DNA of 64,000 nt, taken from assembly GCA_029339195.1 (NCBI GenBank), contig JAPTJF010000252.1, positions 1 to 64,000 on the forward strand, written 5' to 3'. The DNA is from Micractinium sp. NFX-FRZ (taxonomy: Eukaryota > Chlorophyta > Trebouxiophyceae > Chlorellales > Chlorellaceae). Made by a program: the position numbers and the translations under genes. The first letter of the stretch is position 1. Every line of letters begins with the position of its first letter. Positions 12,815 to 24,987 of the stretch are shown here, piece by piece. The notes under the pieces are model-generated. The model was not told the DNA's origin, did not search any database, and saw only the letters and a program-made list of their open reading frames with translations.

Positions 12815-13299
12815 TCACAGCAGGCGTCCTCCAAAGCTCCCTCCCACACCGCCCACTGCAGGAGCGCATGCAGCCCACGCTGCTGGCGGGCACGGCAACT
12901 GGTGTGCGTGCAGGCAGCGTGGCTTACCCGTGTCTCCTGTGCTGCACAGCGCCGGCCCGAGGCGCCCCGCCGTTGCGGGCTCAAGCCCCACCTGCCGGCA
13001 GGTCGCCCAGCAGTCGCTACCCCTGACCCGGACAAACAGCTCCCGTGGTTTCTCAAAGTCAATCTCGTACCTGCAGCAACATGCAAGCAACCCAGGCTGG
13101 GGATCAGCAAGGCGCATGACAGGGCCAAGCGGCGAGGTGAGACCCAGGCAGCGGCTGCCGCAGGGAGCTGGGGAGGCGGGGGTGCGTACCGTAGCTGCCG
13201 CCGCCAGTTGTCCGGGCTGTGGGCGCAGCATAGCTTGCAGCTCAGAAGGACCAGCATTGTGACCGCTCGCCACACATCGTCTGCCTTGAGCGGCGGCAT
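12815..13299 (-). CDS. Small secreted protein with one copy of the Cys-rich module
   Basis: Exons 13190-13299, 12928-13070 and 12815-12855 join in frame to about 97 aa. A hydrophobic leader (VTMLVLLSCKLCCA) suggests secretion. Residues about 46-85 (RELFVRVRGSDCWATCRQ, then GLEPATAGRLGPALC) match the RELWFTVSRKSCPAVCTAAG module of the downstream gene. The last 72-nt intron and the short Gly-rich tail are the least certain part. The protein may be a truncated paralogue, or the 5' end of the downstream gene. Confidence 0.5.
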
Positions 13300-14628
13300 C
13301 GTGCAGGCGGGGTCGGGCGGTGCCTCTCTGCTAGCGGCAGAGGCGCTTGGCAGGGCTTGTGTCTGCCTCGACCGCCTCTTCCACTGTAATTGGAGCGCGC
13401 AGATCTTACTCTCACTACAGCAGCAGCTGTGAGGCTGCAGGCGCTGGGCCGGAGCGGCGGCGGGCTACGACAAGACCAGGAGGGAGGGCTGGTGCCGCTT
13501 CGGATGAATGTGTTCGTTCTACGGGCGTTCAAAAGCTGCGAATCAGTTCAATCGCCGTCACTTTTTCCCGCTAGGCCGGGTGTACTGCTGTACTTGCAGT
13601 CGCGGCGACGGCACCGGCGCAAGCGGCTGCATCAGGCCGGGCAGTTGGCCCCTTTGGCACGCACCTTGCGGCGTCTCTCTACTCCAAATTCCAACAACAT
13701 ACGACGTCACAGACCAGGCATTGCTCGTCCATCAGCACTTGCCCCTGCGACCTGCCTCCCACACTGCGCCGCCGTCTGTGGGTGCCACGGACTGCTGCTG
13801 TGCCCCGAAGGCAGGCCAGCTGCTTGCAAGTGCTGATTGAAGTATGGAGCATACACATCAGGCGATATGTAGTTCGAAGTTATGAGAGCCCGGGCGGAGG
13901 GTGCATGGAGCTGGCACGAGCAGCGGGCCGGCCGGTGAGTATCCATGCACGCTAAGCCTGCCGAAAGGCGGTGGTGCCATCTCGTGCAGCTGTTTGCAAT
14001 ACCTGGCCAAATCACGATGAAATGTGCCTCTATGCGACAACCCCCTGCCCTGCACAACCACACAAGCACCCACGCCACTGCAGGGCTGGCAGCAGGCGCC
14101 GCCAACTCCCCCCCAGAAAGCAGCGCTGGGAGGGTGGCAGCGGCTTACATTCGCTCTTGCTGCATCTCCATGGATGCACCCAAATCCTGGCTCCGTGCGG
14201 CATTACTGACTGCGGGTCTCCTGGACGGGTCTCACTCACTCATTTGACACGGGGTGCTGTGCTGGCGGCGGCAGTGGATGGGTGAGGTCACATTACCTCG
14301 CCTTACCTCACCGCCGCTGTCAACCGCCGCTTCCTCCACCTGGACTGTTGCAGGCCGGCCTGAGCCCTCCAAAGCCTGCATTACATGCAACGTGCATCGT
14401 GAGGTGTTTATTCAGGCTCCCAGACCCCGTCAAGGGGTCGAAATCTGCCCCCACCCTGGGGTGGAGTCACCTGCCAGATGGGATCTCGTGAGTCAGCCCG
14501 TGCTCAGCTGGATGCCGCCTCGGCCAAATTGCTACCCCCTTGCATAAAACCCCCGCACCGGCCGTTTCCGACACTCTTTCGCTTCCTCCAACTGGCCACC
14601 CCTCCGCCTCGCATATCACATCGCAACG
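13300..14628. other. Long divergent intergenic region
   Basis: About 1.3 kb between a minus-strand and a plus-strand start. Several open frames exist in this GC-rich DNA, but none has recognisable protein features or paired splice signals. It presumably carries promoters for both flanking genes. Confidence 0.45.
14543..14549 (+). promoter_or_regulatory. TATA-like box of the GPR1/FUN34/YaaH gene
   Basis: CATAAAA sits about 80 nt upstream of the ATG at 14629, in a good position for a short 5' UTR. The assignment rests on position and sequence only. Confidence 0.35.
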
Positions 14629-16486
14629 ATGACGGACTCCGTGGCTCTTCTGGCCCAGCGGCTGCAGATGCTGCAGGAAGAGGGTCTCAAGGTCGTGCCC
14701 GCCACCGCCAACCCTGGTGCGCCGCCGCCGGCTGCACAATGGCACCGGGCGGTGCCGCTGCCGTCATGCTGCGCAGATGGGGTGTGGCTGCCGCGGCTTG
14801 ACGCCTGGCCGGACTCCTTCTGAAGTATTTAAATGATTATATCTGGGCATTTAGCGCAATATGTACCTATGTCTGTGGAGGCTATGTTGCCATGCCGCGA
14901 GCAGCCACCTGCTCCTTGCTGACTGCTGCCGCTCTTTGCCCCTCCCTGCACTCGCCCCCCCCTGCAGCCCCCCTGGGCCTGTTCGGCTTTGCGCTGACCA
15001 CGGCGCTGCTGCAGGGCTCCAAGACGCAGCTGGCGGAGGGCAAGGGCACGGCCCAGCTGGCCATCGCATTTGGCTTCTTCTTTGGCGGCCTGGCCCAGTT
15101 CTGCGCCGGCCTGCTGGAGTACCAGCGCAAGAACACATTCGGCACTGTTGCCTTCTGCTGGTGAGTGTGTGACGCACGTTTTTGGGCTGGAGTTTGGTGC
15201 GTGTGGCGGGCCGTGAGGGATGGAGGTTGCTTGCCAGCGGGCATGACAGGTGCTGCCCAAGTTGCCCAGCCACTGCCCAGCCAAACTGAGGCCCCGTTCT
15301 CGCACCGACAGAGCATTGACTCTGCCCCTCCCCCTCCCCCTCCCCCCATTACCTCCCTGCTGTGCAGCTACGGCGCCTTCTGGATGTCCCTCTCCATCTT
15401 CACCACCCTGTCTGCCGCTGGCGTGTATGGCCCGACCCCCGAGAAGGGCGACCAGCTCATGCTCACCCTGTGGGGCATCCTGGTGAGGGCCAGCGGCTGG
15501 GTAGGAGGTGATTCAAGCAGGAGCGGCTCAGCTGCTTCTGCAGCGGTGCAGTGCACTGGGTGGCAGTTAAAGCATCGGCCCAACGACGTGATCCCGTGAT
15601 CTCTGCGCCATGTGTACTGCCAACGGCATGGGCATGTTTCAGTGTTTCAGCCACCCTCTTGCTGCCTGCCCACGAGACGTTGCGCTCCGCCTCCCTCCCA
15701 CCCACCCTGTACAGACCTTCCTGCTCTGGCTGTGCACCTTCCACACCAACGTCGTCACCTGCTGGCTCTTCTTCTCCCTGTCCATCCTCTTCTGGCTGCT
15801 CGTGAGCGGGGCTGCTGGCAGTTTGCATGCGCGTGTGTGTGCTGGCAACAGCTGCCTTGCAGCAGAGCCAGCCGCTGTGCATTGCGCACGGGCGGCTGCG
15901 CATCAGCTGCGGATCAGACTGGAGGGTGCCTGCGCCGGCCGTGCTGAGCCTGGGCACCATCAGCCTCGCTCTCACTGCGTCGCGCCCGCCTCTTGACGTT
16001 CCTCCTTTTCCCTCGCGTGCAGGCCGCCGGCGTGGGCACCAGCGACGCCCGCGTGACGATCACCAAGGTGGCTGGCTACTGGGGCTTCATGGTGGCTGCC
16101 ACTGCCTTCTACGACGGCACCGCTGCCCTCATGAAGGTGGGTGGGCGGGCAGGCAGCTGGGTGTTGAAACAGGCGGTGCTCACATGCCGCCACGTAATTA
16201 ACACGGGTCGTCAGCCCAACGGTGCCCCCTCGTGCCTCAGCCCTGCTCCTCTTGGTGCCGCCGCACTCTGCTGCCCCCACATCGCTGAGCTCCCACCTCG
16301 CCCCCGCCGCACTCCGCTGCCCCCACATCCCTCACCTGCCCCTTCTTCCCTGCCCCCGCTGCCCCTCCCCGCCGCCCCCTGCAGGACGTGTACGGCAAGC
16401 AGATCTTGCCCGTGTGGCCCCTGAAGCCCGTGAACAAGGTGTCCCTGGGAGACTTTGGCACCAAGCGCTTTGTGGAGACGGCGTGA
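14629..16486 (+). CDS. GPR1/FUN34/YaaH family acetate-type transporter
   Basis: Six exons (14629-14716, 14968-15160, 15368-15482, 15715-15801, 16023-16136, 16385-16486) join in frame to 232 aa. The family signature NPAPLGL is at residues 28-34. Six hydrophobic spans follow, including FALTTALLQGS, IAFGFFFGGLAQFCAGLLEY, YGAFWMSLSIFTTL, LLWLCTFHTNVVTCWLFFSL and AGYWGFMVAATAFYDGTAAL. Members of this family carry acetate, succinate or ammonium across membranes; in green algae they are linked to acetate use. The C-terminus (LGDFGTKRFVETA) is cytosolic in the usual topology. The ATG starts the only frame compatible with the phase-1 first intron. Two TGTAA motifs lie at 16704-16713. Confidence 0.93.
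16256..16345 (+). repeat. Intronic tandem repeat, about 55-nt unit
   Basis: Two diverged copies of a pyrimidine-rich unit (CGCCGCACTCTGCTGCCCCC and CGCCGCACTCCGCTGCCCCC) lie just before the last exon of the GPR1-family gene. Confidence 0.7.
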
Positions 16487-17074
16487 GCTGGCCGGCCCAA
16501 TCTTGACACAAATGCAAATGCACGAAACCAACCCATTCATCGCACGTCCTTACCCCCTGACGTTGCCACCTTGCTAACCCTACTGTTTTGAAATTTTGCA
16601 AGTTTTCCTACCCCTTGACACCCTCTGCCCCCTTCTGCTCTGCCCTCCCGGATCTGCTCTGCCGCTGTTGCTCTACCTCTGAGAGTATGCCCCACACCAA
16701 GCCTGTAATGTAAGCCAACACACGTACATCAAGTCACTCTTGGCGTCCCTGCTAGGCTGGGTGCTGCCTGTGCCCTCCTGCGGGGTATGACTGGGCACCA
16801 CAGCAGGCGAGTAGTGCCTGCACACCTGTCAGCGCCTCGTCGGCACCCAGTTTCTTGCAAGGATGCGTTTTATTAGAGAGGTAAATTACAACCACGGCTC
16901 CCGCTGGCAACTCCAGGCAGCCGGCAGGGCATGCGTGCACAGGTGCCGTGGTGTGGCGGGCGGGTGCCGCGCGCCCCACGGGCGCTCAGCTCCGCTGCTC
17001 CCCAGCGCAGCCCAGCCGCTCCTCGCCAATCGGATCGTCAGACCACCAGACCACCAAACCTCCAGACCAACATA
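16487..17074. other. Convergent 3' intergenic region
   Basis: No coding exon is supported. TGTAA signals for the upstream + gene lie at 16704-16713. A minus-strand TGTAA at 16886-16890 fits the LysM gene. Confidence 0.5.
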
Positions 17075-17878
17075 TCAATCGTCGGAGGAGGAAGAGGAGC
17101 TGCCGCTGCCCTTGGGGACCTGCGGGGGCAGCCAGGGGGGGGCAGGACGCACGCTGGGCTGCAGGGACAAAGGTGCCATGGATGCGCACTGGGAGGTGCC
17201 CTCCTGCCTCCCGCCCTGCAGGCTGCACTGCGGCCGCTGCTGGCCTGCTGCCGGCGGGATGCAGGCAGGGGGGGTCCGCCTGGGCATGTCAGAGCAGCCT
17301 CAGTTCTTTTGAAGAAACCAGCACGCTGCCCGCCCAGGGGCCGCCAAGCACACCGCACAAGCAACTGTGGCACACATACACCGCCCGCCCCACCTTCAAC
17401 GCCATGCCCGGTGCGACCTGCTCGGCGCTGCTGATCGTCTTCCTGTTGCGCTTCAGAAGCGCCTCCGGGGTGGTGCCGTACTGCTGGGCAATGGAGGCCA
17501 GGGAGTCCCCCGCCACCACGGTGTGCTTCTTGCCGCCGCTGCAGGGAGGATGGGAAATGGAGGGGAAGGGGCGGGGGGGAAGGGGACACAGGCGGGGCGG
17601 TTGGTGGCGGGACGGCGGGGACCATCAAGAGGGACCTTTGAGCGGAGATGCAGGGTGGCCGGGAAAGCGTGCTGATTCACTGAGTGAGGCATGTAGAGCG
17701 AGGTAGCAGGAGGGAAAGGGAGCAATCTCCGGAAGCCGGCGGCCAATTGCCTTCAAAGCAAATGCTGTGCCTCGCATCATCGCAAAGCCCGTGCCGCACT
17801 GCACCGATCGACGATGCGCAACAGGGAGCGAAGTTTGCGCCCACCATGTACCGCCCCGAAACCAAACACTCACAACAT
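17075..17878 (-). CDS. Small LysM-domain protein
   Basis: The core exon 17394-17538 encodes one LysM domain (KKHTVVAGDSLASIAQQYGT, then LLKRNRKT and VAPGMALK). LysM domains bind N-acetylglucosamine glycans such as peptidoglycan or chitin. The last exon, 17075-17158, adds a Pro-rich linker and a Ser-Asp tail (GSGSSSSSSDD). Phase requires two leading bases before the core exon. The ATG at 17878 gives exactly ATGTT followed by GTGAGT, a 5-nt first exon, and a 77-aa product. This micro-exon is the weak point. The ATG at 17921 is out of phase with that donor. No signal peptide or membrane span is seen, so a cytosolic or plastid place is possible. Confidence 0.7.
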
Positions 17879-18378
17879 GATCGCCGCAGCGGCTTGCAAA
17901 GGTGCTGGCAAGTGTGGCCAACTTGCGGATTCAGTGGTCCTTTGGCAGGTAAAGGCTGGCAACGAAACTAACCCGCTCTAAAGAGTTGGGTTAGATACAT
18001 GGGGGCAATCTGTCGCTGAGCTGGCATTTCTGGCAGTGCTTCTGGCAGTGTTTCCGGCTGACCACCACCCTTTATACATTTATGAGCCTGACGTTATCCA
18101 TTCTGCACCACAATCCACGCCCAACACGACAAGCAAGGTGGCGAGCGGGGACAAGGGCAGGCGCATCAGGACTGCATTGTACTGCTAGTGCTCACTTGTG
18201 AGCGCCAGTGCGCAGGCGCGGACCGTGCCGGCCGGCAAGAGCACCGACAGATGCATGTGCGAACCATTCCCCTTCCTTGCATTGCTTATTTTGCATTGCT
18301 TATTAAAAATAATAAAGGAATACAACGAGTGAAATGAAAGATGCCTCGGTGCGGGCTGCACGGTTTAAGCACGGTCGC
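17879..18378. other. Intergenic region
   Basis: This lies between the LysM start and the stop of the first PC-esterase gene. It is AT-richer than its surroundings near 18060-18090 and 18290-18330. No coding exon is supported. Confidence 0.4.
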
Positions 18379-21300
18379 TCAACTTGGCAGCACCGCCCCG
18401 CCCAGCGCGCTGTCTCGCAGCACGCCGTTGAGCAGGTAGAGCCAGAGGTGGTAGGCAGAGGGGCTGCACCAGTGCGTGCACTCATCAGGCTTGTGCGTGT
18501 CCCACAGCGGAACGCTTGCGTTCCACGTCTTCAGGTGCGCGTCAGCCAGGCGCGGTATGAGGTGGGCAATCGCCACGTTGCGCTTGCCGCCTGCCAGCAC
18601 CGTGGGGTCGCCCTTGGCCCAGGCCGCCAGCGGGTTGCACCGAAACGGCTTCTCCCCGCCGTGGTAGGAGCCGTCGAACGCCGTGAAGTGCTGCGGCAGG
18701 GCGAGGAGGGGCAGGGTGAGGGCATGCTGTGAGGTGGGTCACACACACAGAGCTCGAGGCAAAGAGGTGAGCTCAGGCTGGGTGCTCCGACGTGCCTCAA
18801 CCCCCTCCTTCACACCGCCCCAGGCCTCTCGAGGGCAGGCACCTGGGCATTCTCTGCTGGCGGCTGTAATCCCTGCACATGGCTGCCGGTAGCAGCCGGT
18901 GCACCCTCCGCTGCGGCTGCGGTGGCTACATGTGGCCCCCTGGCGGCGGCTGGTGCACACGTCTGCTCGTTGCTCGCCCCTCATCGGCACGTACCCCTCA
19001 TGCAAGAGGGCAGGCAACCGCCTGCTTGCAGGCGTCACTGCACCACAACACCCCAGCTGGCCCCCGCAGCCGCTAGCTGGCCGGCGCAGCCCCCACCTGC
19101 ACTGGTGTGTCCATCCACACGAGGGATGGCAGCCCTGCTCGGTTTTGCTGCCGCCAGGCCGCAAAAGCGGTGAGCTCGGTGACCAGCTGGCTGGCATTGA
19201 GCGGCTTGCCGTCCACTCCGGGCGTGCCGTAGTGCAGCCTGCGCACAGGGCAGGGCAAGCCTCAGGTTATAGGCAGGGGGCCAAGTGGCGGCCATGTGGT
19301 TCAAGTGCAGGGCTGGCAGGCATCAGTGGATGGATGCACGGAGTTTGGGCGGCGCTCCTAGCCAGCGGCTATGCGCACGTGTGCCGCCACGCACACATCT
19401 GCAGACATGCACACACTCTCAAGCTCACACACAATGTCACACGCATGCCATGCAGCCATGCCTGTCAGGCCAGACACTCTGGTGTGCTACAGCCCCACGA
19501 GGCGCCTCTTACAGCACCCCCCTTGCCCACCGACACCTCTGGCCCACCTCACCCTGTGTTAAAAATCATGATGTCATTGGCAAAGTTGGGCACAAGCTTG
19601 GGCAGCTTGGGCAGCACCTGCGCACATGATGCCGGGCGGGCGAGCGGCGGCAGCTTGGGGCGGGGGCAGGCATGCGGGACGCAGCGGGGGAGCGGGGGCG
19701 CGCCACACGGCAGCAGCCTCGCCGCCGGGCCGCAACTGTCCTGGCTGGGGCGGGCCTCGCCGGAACGGGCACCAGGGCTTGCAGGCAGGGCTTTGCGTGT
19801 CGCAGCAACCCACACATGCGTCCTGTCAGCAGGCTTGGTGGCAGGCTTGGCAGCTCGCCCACCAACCCATGCTACGGCCACCAGGCAGCACACTGGTGCC
19901 GACTCTGGACAGTGCACCCACGAGTCAAATCAAAGCAGGCATGGGCTCACCACTTTCGACAGCTTGTCTGCCGAGTCCACCCGCACAGCGCACACCCGCG
20001 TCCCAAGTGCCAGCTCCAAACACAAAGGCGGCACCTTGACCGGCCACGTCACTGTGATCAGCTTCTGGTTCTCCGCCCAGGGGATGGGCGCCCTGCACAG
20101 CACGGCACGGCACAGCAAGCCACGGTCAGCACGGCACAGTCTGCACGGAGTGACGAGCCGTGATGCTACTTTTCACCGTGGGGGTGGGCGGCTGGCGCAG
20201 CGCAGCACGGCGCAGCCCAGTGTGGCATGGCACAACCCGAGGAGCCCCTCATGCGTCCCCACCCCACTCACTTGCGGTGCAACGAGGGCGCAAAGTTGCG
20301 CAGGAAGCACTCTGCTGCATAGTAGTAGTGCCACGTCTGCGAGTCCCCCATGAACCACAGCGTGCGCCCGCGGATGCGCTGGAACAGCTCGCACGGGGTG
20401 AAGGCCTGCAGGCGTATCAAAGAGGACGTAGCATGTAAAACAGGAGACAAGGACATAGGTACGGCACCCTGCGCTGTGCATCCCGCCCAGCGTTCTGCAT
20501 CAGCTCCTGCCCCCTTCTCAAAGCGCCACTCCTACACCCATCTATCCACACTGCGAGCAACCCAATCTTAGGTTCATACCCACCCTGAAGTCAAAGCCGC
20601 TCTGCATCAGCAGCTCTGCCGACTTCTCGGAGCGCCGCTGCCCTGGGTAGAAGGTGTCGCACCGCCGGTCCTCGAAAATGCACACGCCTGACAGCCAGGG
20701 GGCAGTGGGCAAGGGGGCAGGCGATAGGGGGGATCCATCAGGGCAGCGAAGAGGGGCAGCCGGCGCCGCACCCACTGCGGCACGCTACACCATGCAGCGC
20801 GGCCCGCTGCCGAGCGTACGCAGGAGCGGCACCCAACTAGCCAACCCTTCCCTTCACCCACCACTCCACCCGCCACCCACCCACCCACCCATGGCAGCAG
20901 CACAGCACGGCCCCCTCCGTAAAATCCATCCACCCCACTGCAGCAGCATATGCGCTTAGCACAGTACACTGCAACCGGCACCCGCAACACCCGCTGCGGG
21001 GCAGCAGCCCGCCCGCCCGCCCACCCACCCACCGCAGCAGAGCAGGGGCTTCTCGTCTTTGGGGCAGTGGGGGCAGGAGGCCTGCCTGGTGGGCATGCTG
21101 GCGGTGTCGAACAGGAATGGCATGCTGCTGTTACCGTCCCAGCCAGGCGGGCGCTCCACCCTGCCTGCAGGCGGGAGGGCGCGTGCGGTTGCAAGGGGCT
21201 CAATCATCCAGCACAAGAGAGCTCGCGCAGCGCCGAGAGCGGCGCCCCGATTCGCGCTGCACACGGTCGCCTGCGCTTGGCGCTACGCCATGCCGGCACA

Positions 21301-22373
21301 GCCAGCGGCACCAACCACGGCGGCACTGAGCGGAAGTGTCACGGGCGCTGCGACGGCAGCGCACGGGCAGCAGCACATGGCCACGCAGCGCAGCGGAAGC
21401 GGGACGGTTGTCAAGGGAAGCGGGCATCCACGGTCTCCCAGCCGCGGCACACTCTGTGCGCCATGTGTGCAACGCTTGGCAGAAGAAGAACGGGCACAGC
21501 TCACCGTCGGGGTGCAGCAGGCAGCGGGACTGGGGGTCTTGGAATATAAGCTCCTCTGGAGCCGCCGCCCACTCTGCAAGATTGTCAGTCACACCGGCGG
21601 CGCCGGCTGACTGCTGCCCCTGGGGCGCTGCCGTCAGGCCGGTGCCGCTGCTGCCTGAGCTGGGCTTGCCGCCGCCTGCAGGCTTGCCTCCCCCAGTGCT
21701 GCCAGTAGCGGTGGCCTTCTCGCTGCCAGCCTGGCCCTGTGTTGCAGCGCTGGCTGTGGCGCTGTCAGCCCCGCCCGCCGCTTGTGCCGCTGTCCACTCT
21801 GAGAGGTTCGTGGTGACATTGCCCACCGGCTGCTGCTGCTGTTGCTGCTGCTGCTGTGCCTCCTGCTGCTTCCCAGCTTCCGCCTCCCCATCTTCGTGGT
21901 GCTCATCAGGCTGCAACTGCTGCTCCTGCTGCTGCTCAGCCTGCTCCTGCTGCTGCTGCAAGCCCTCCTCTGCATCATCCGCTCCTGCTGCTGCCTCTGC
22001 TTGAGTCTGCAACTGCTCAGCGGTGCCTGCACGGTGCGCACGAGGAGAGGCACACCCCAACCTGTGGTTAGACACTCAACACCCACAACCGAAAGTCGGT
22101 TGCGCTGGCGGCGGCGGCGGGGGCGGCGGCTGCAGCAGCGGCTCGCCAGCACTATCTCGGCACCCGACCCCCTCTACCAAAGCGCTCCCTACCTGTGTCT
22201 GCAGAGGCCTGTTGCTGGCTCCGCAGCAGCACCTGTAGCGAGGTGGGCGCCCCGGACTGGCAGGACGTCTGGCCGCTTAGCAGCTGCCAAGCAAGTAGAA
22301 GGACGAGGAGCTGCACGCCTAGGAAAATCGCCGGGCCGGGGCGCAGTCCCCTTGTCCATCGCCCTTCGGCCAT
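18379..22373 (-). CDS. PC-esterase/TBL-like membrane protein, copy 1
   Basis: Nine exons (22193-22373, 21505-22026, 21033-21164, 20584-20687, 20272-20405, 19951-20092, 19553-19617, 19097-19238, 18379-18690) join in frame to 577 aa. The N-terminus has one membrane anchor (about residues 13-32, FLGVQLLVLLLAWQLL). A Gln/Glu/Ala-rich stem follows to about 235, then a Cys-containing region and the catalytic domain. The GDS motif is in LWFMGDSQTW (about 333-335). The C-terminal block reads DECTHWC, so the usual plant D-C-x-H-W-C appears as E-C-x-H. In plants this family (PF13839, TBL/PMR5) contains Golgi polysaccharide O-acetyltransferases and esterases; the substrate here is unknown. It is transcribed divergently from the methyltransferase gene, with 249 bp between start codons. 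Two close paralogues lie at 47204-50551 and 50969-55011. Confidence 0.88.
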
Positions 22374-22622
22374 TCCCAAACAAGCTCAATTCAGTGCATC
22401 TGAACCACGATGTACATGATTCAGTTAACTTCATGACTTTAGCCCCTTCCCGCACCACGTTTTCCACAACTCGACACGTGGCCACGCGTGGCCCGTGTTG
22501 CTCGCAATTCTAGATCCCCTGTCCAGCAGCGCTTGCAGGCCCTCTCAAACAGGCGATTATGCCGTAGTATACAATTCTTGGGACATACCAGGCCCCTCCT
22601 TGCACTCCCCCTGGGCGCCCAG
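22374..22622. promoter_or_regulatory. Short divergent promoter, PC-esterase 1 / methyltransferase 1
   Basis: 249 bp separate the two start codons. Both promoters and both 5' UTRs must fit here, so shared regulation is plausible. No consensus TATA box is obvious. Confidence 0.5.
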
Positions 22623-22993
22623 ATGTCCGGCCCAAGAGCAAAACGGGTCTCATTGCGCCCCCTTGTACTTCTTCTGGCAGCCACTGCGGCCGTGTACACG
22701 GCAGGACGCCAGCAGGGACGCCTGCAATCGGCGACCACTGTCGACGCCCCGGCCGCTGGCGGCAGTGGTGGCGGCGGCGGGAGGCGAGTGGCAGCAGAGA
22801 CCTCTGCCCGGCATCAAGCTGTGCTATCTACCAGCACTGCGGATGAGGCTGATCATGCCAGTGACAGCACAGGTAGCGGAAGCAGCTCAGTCAGTTCAGC
22901 CGGTGCTGGAGCTTTCGGCTCCGGCGCTGCAGGCAGCGTGGCCAGCGCTGCCGACTGCAGCCAGGTAGCTGCATCCACTGCCACACAGCAGGC

Positions 22994-23025
<32 letters not shown>

Positions 23026-24987
23026 TCGAATTCAGCTTCGACCCCACAGAACACCCGCGTGGAGCTGACGCAGCGCTGGACACGCCGGCGCCGAAGCGGC
23101 GCCAGGGGTTCCAGCCCGCCGTGAACGACAACCAAGCCAAGTACGATGCGCAGTGGACGGGCAACGGTTCTTACACCAAGAACAGCTGCTGGGGGTGCCG
23201 CTTCGTGGGCGACCTGGTCACAAAGCTGGATTTCCACACCGTGCTGGACGCGGGCACAGGTGAGGGGTTGGGGTGGGGCGTGGGGTTGCCAGTTTGAGAA
23301 GGCAGCCGTTTGCATTGCATGCATGGATGTAGGCAGCTGTGCGAGCGGCGTGCAGTAGTGCCATGCAGCGCCTCTGCCTTAGCAGACATGGCGCGCGCAC
23401 CGGGGCAGACGGCGCAGCGCCGCATGGCACAGCGTTGCTGCTACTGCTGGCGTGTGTACATCTGACGGCCGCGGCCCCCCATCCCCCACCCTGTTGCGTG
23501 TCGGGCAGGCAACGGCGGCAGCGTGCGTGCGATGCGGCTGCGCGGCAAGGCGGCGTGGGGAGTCGAGCTGTCGCAGGCGGTGCTGGAGAGGGATGCGCCC
23601 GACCTGCTGGCGGCGGGCCATGTGGAGCAGGGCTCCCTGACCAACCTGCCGTATGAAGGCAAGAGCGGGCTCGGGCCCGCTGCCAGCATGCATGCCGTGC
23701 CTAGTGTTCGCACGACCCTGGTTTGGGCAGCCCCCGGACGCAGCCTGGGAATGTGTGCCTGCCGAATACTGCTTTGTGTCCCCCACCCACGGCCACTGCG
23801 CCGCCTTGCCCTGGCACCTGACCTTCCTGCCCCTGCCCTGCTTTTCTGCAGACGGCCAGTTCGACCTGGTGTTCTCCGCCGACGTGCTGGAGCACATCCG
23901 GCCAGAGGAGGCGGATGCGGTGGTGTCGGAGCTGGTGCGCGTGGCCCGCCGCCACATCGTGATGAGCATCAGCCTCAAGTCGTACCAGAACGCGGGGCTG
24001 CACACGCTGCTGCGCCCCCGCGAGTGGTGGGAGGCCAAGTTCATGCAGCACGGGGCGCGGCCCAACCGGGCGGTGGTGTGGGCGCTGCAGCAGAAGGAGA
24101 CGCGGTAAGTTGTCACCCAGTCTAGTAGGGGTTGGCCGGGGAGGGGCCCGATCCCAGTTGCGCCTTGATTGAGGACGCCACCTGCGCAGTTGGCCGGTGC
24201 CCAGGGTGCCCTGGGGCAGCATGCACAGCGTGAGTGGTGGTCCCGTTCGTGCAAGTCTTGACCAGCAACCCCGCCGTGAGGGTGCTGGCCATGTGCTGCC
24301 CCGCCCGCCCTGGCTGGTCACACCACTGCACGCCCCCCGTATGGAGCAGGCTGCAACAGACTGGCGTGCTGCCCTGTCCGCCCTCTGCACCCTGCCCTCT
24401 GCACCCTGCAGACCCACCACAGAAGCTGCAAATCAGAGGGGGACCCGACAGACTGCGGAATCTGCTGCGTGCTTCTTTTGCTCAGTCAAAGTGTGCAACC
24501 ACTTGCTGCAGGTTCCTGCGGACCGAGTACAGCAACTGCAAGATGGAGGGGGACCGCACGGACGGGGGCCTCTACGAAGTGTGCAACGTGCAGATGGTGA
24601 GGACCCGTGGCGTGGGGGTGTCTGGGGGGACTTAGCGTGGGGGTGTCCCATTGACCGAAATGCACATGTCCCTGTGACCAAAGTGCATGCCGCCGAGTCA
24701 AAGCTGTGCGTTGCCGAGGTGGTATTGCAAGGAGGACTCCAGAGTTGAAGTGTCCTACAGCTTCCTGTGCGTGCGTCGGAGTTGCGTCACTGCTTGCTGG
24801 GCACGTGCTGCCCACTTGGTCCTGCGCCTGATGCACGGTGCTAAGCTACACCCCTGCCGGCGTGGCCCCCATCCCCCTGCAGCCGTGGCTGGTGGGGCGG
24901 CCGGGCCAGGAGCTGCGGCGCTACCGCTGCATCACGCCAGCAAATGCGGAGCTGGAGCCTTGGATGTTTGCCTTCACAGTGGACTGA
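22623..24987 (+). CDS. Membrane-anchored SAM methyltransferase, copy 1
   Basis: Five exons (22623-23259, 23509-23658, 23852-24104, 24512-24596, 24883-24987) join in frame to 409 aa. Residues about 10-28 (SLRPLVLLLAATAAVYTAG) form an N-terminal anchor. A low-complexity stem with a (CAG)10 polyGln run (22995-23024) follows to about 140. Class I methyltransferase motifs are VLDAGTGNGG (motif I, about 207-216), GVELSQAVLE, and FDLVFSADVLEHIRPEEA. The intron after 23658 uses a GC donor (GCAAGA). Topology suggests a Golgi-lumenal enzyme; the methyl acceptor is unknown, and a glycan is inferred from neighbours. The paralogue at 30665-33196 has nearly the same third exon (252 of 253 nt). Confidence 0.88.
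22995..23024 (+). repeat. (CAG)10 microsatellite coding polyGln
   Basis: Ten uninterrupted CAG codons lie in the stem of methyltransferase 1. The paralogue lacks the run, so it expanded after duplication. Confidence 0.9.

Noticed and set aside
18899..20353. Long plus-strand open frame (about 484 codons)
   Set aside because: It runs antisense through several well-supported exons and introns of PC-esterase 1 and has no recognisable domain.
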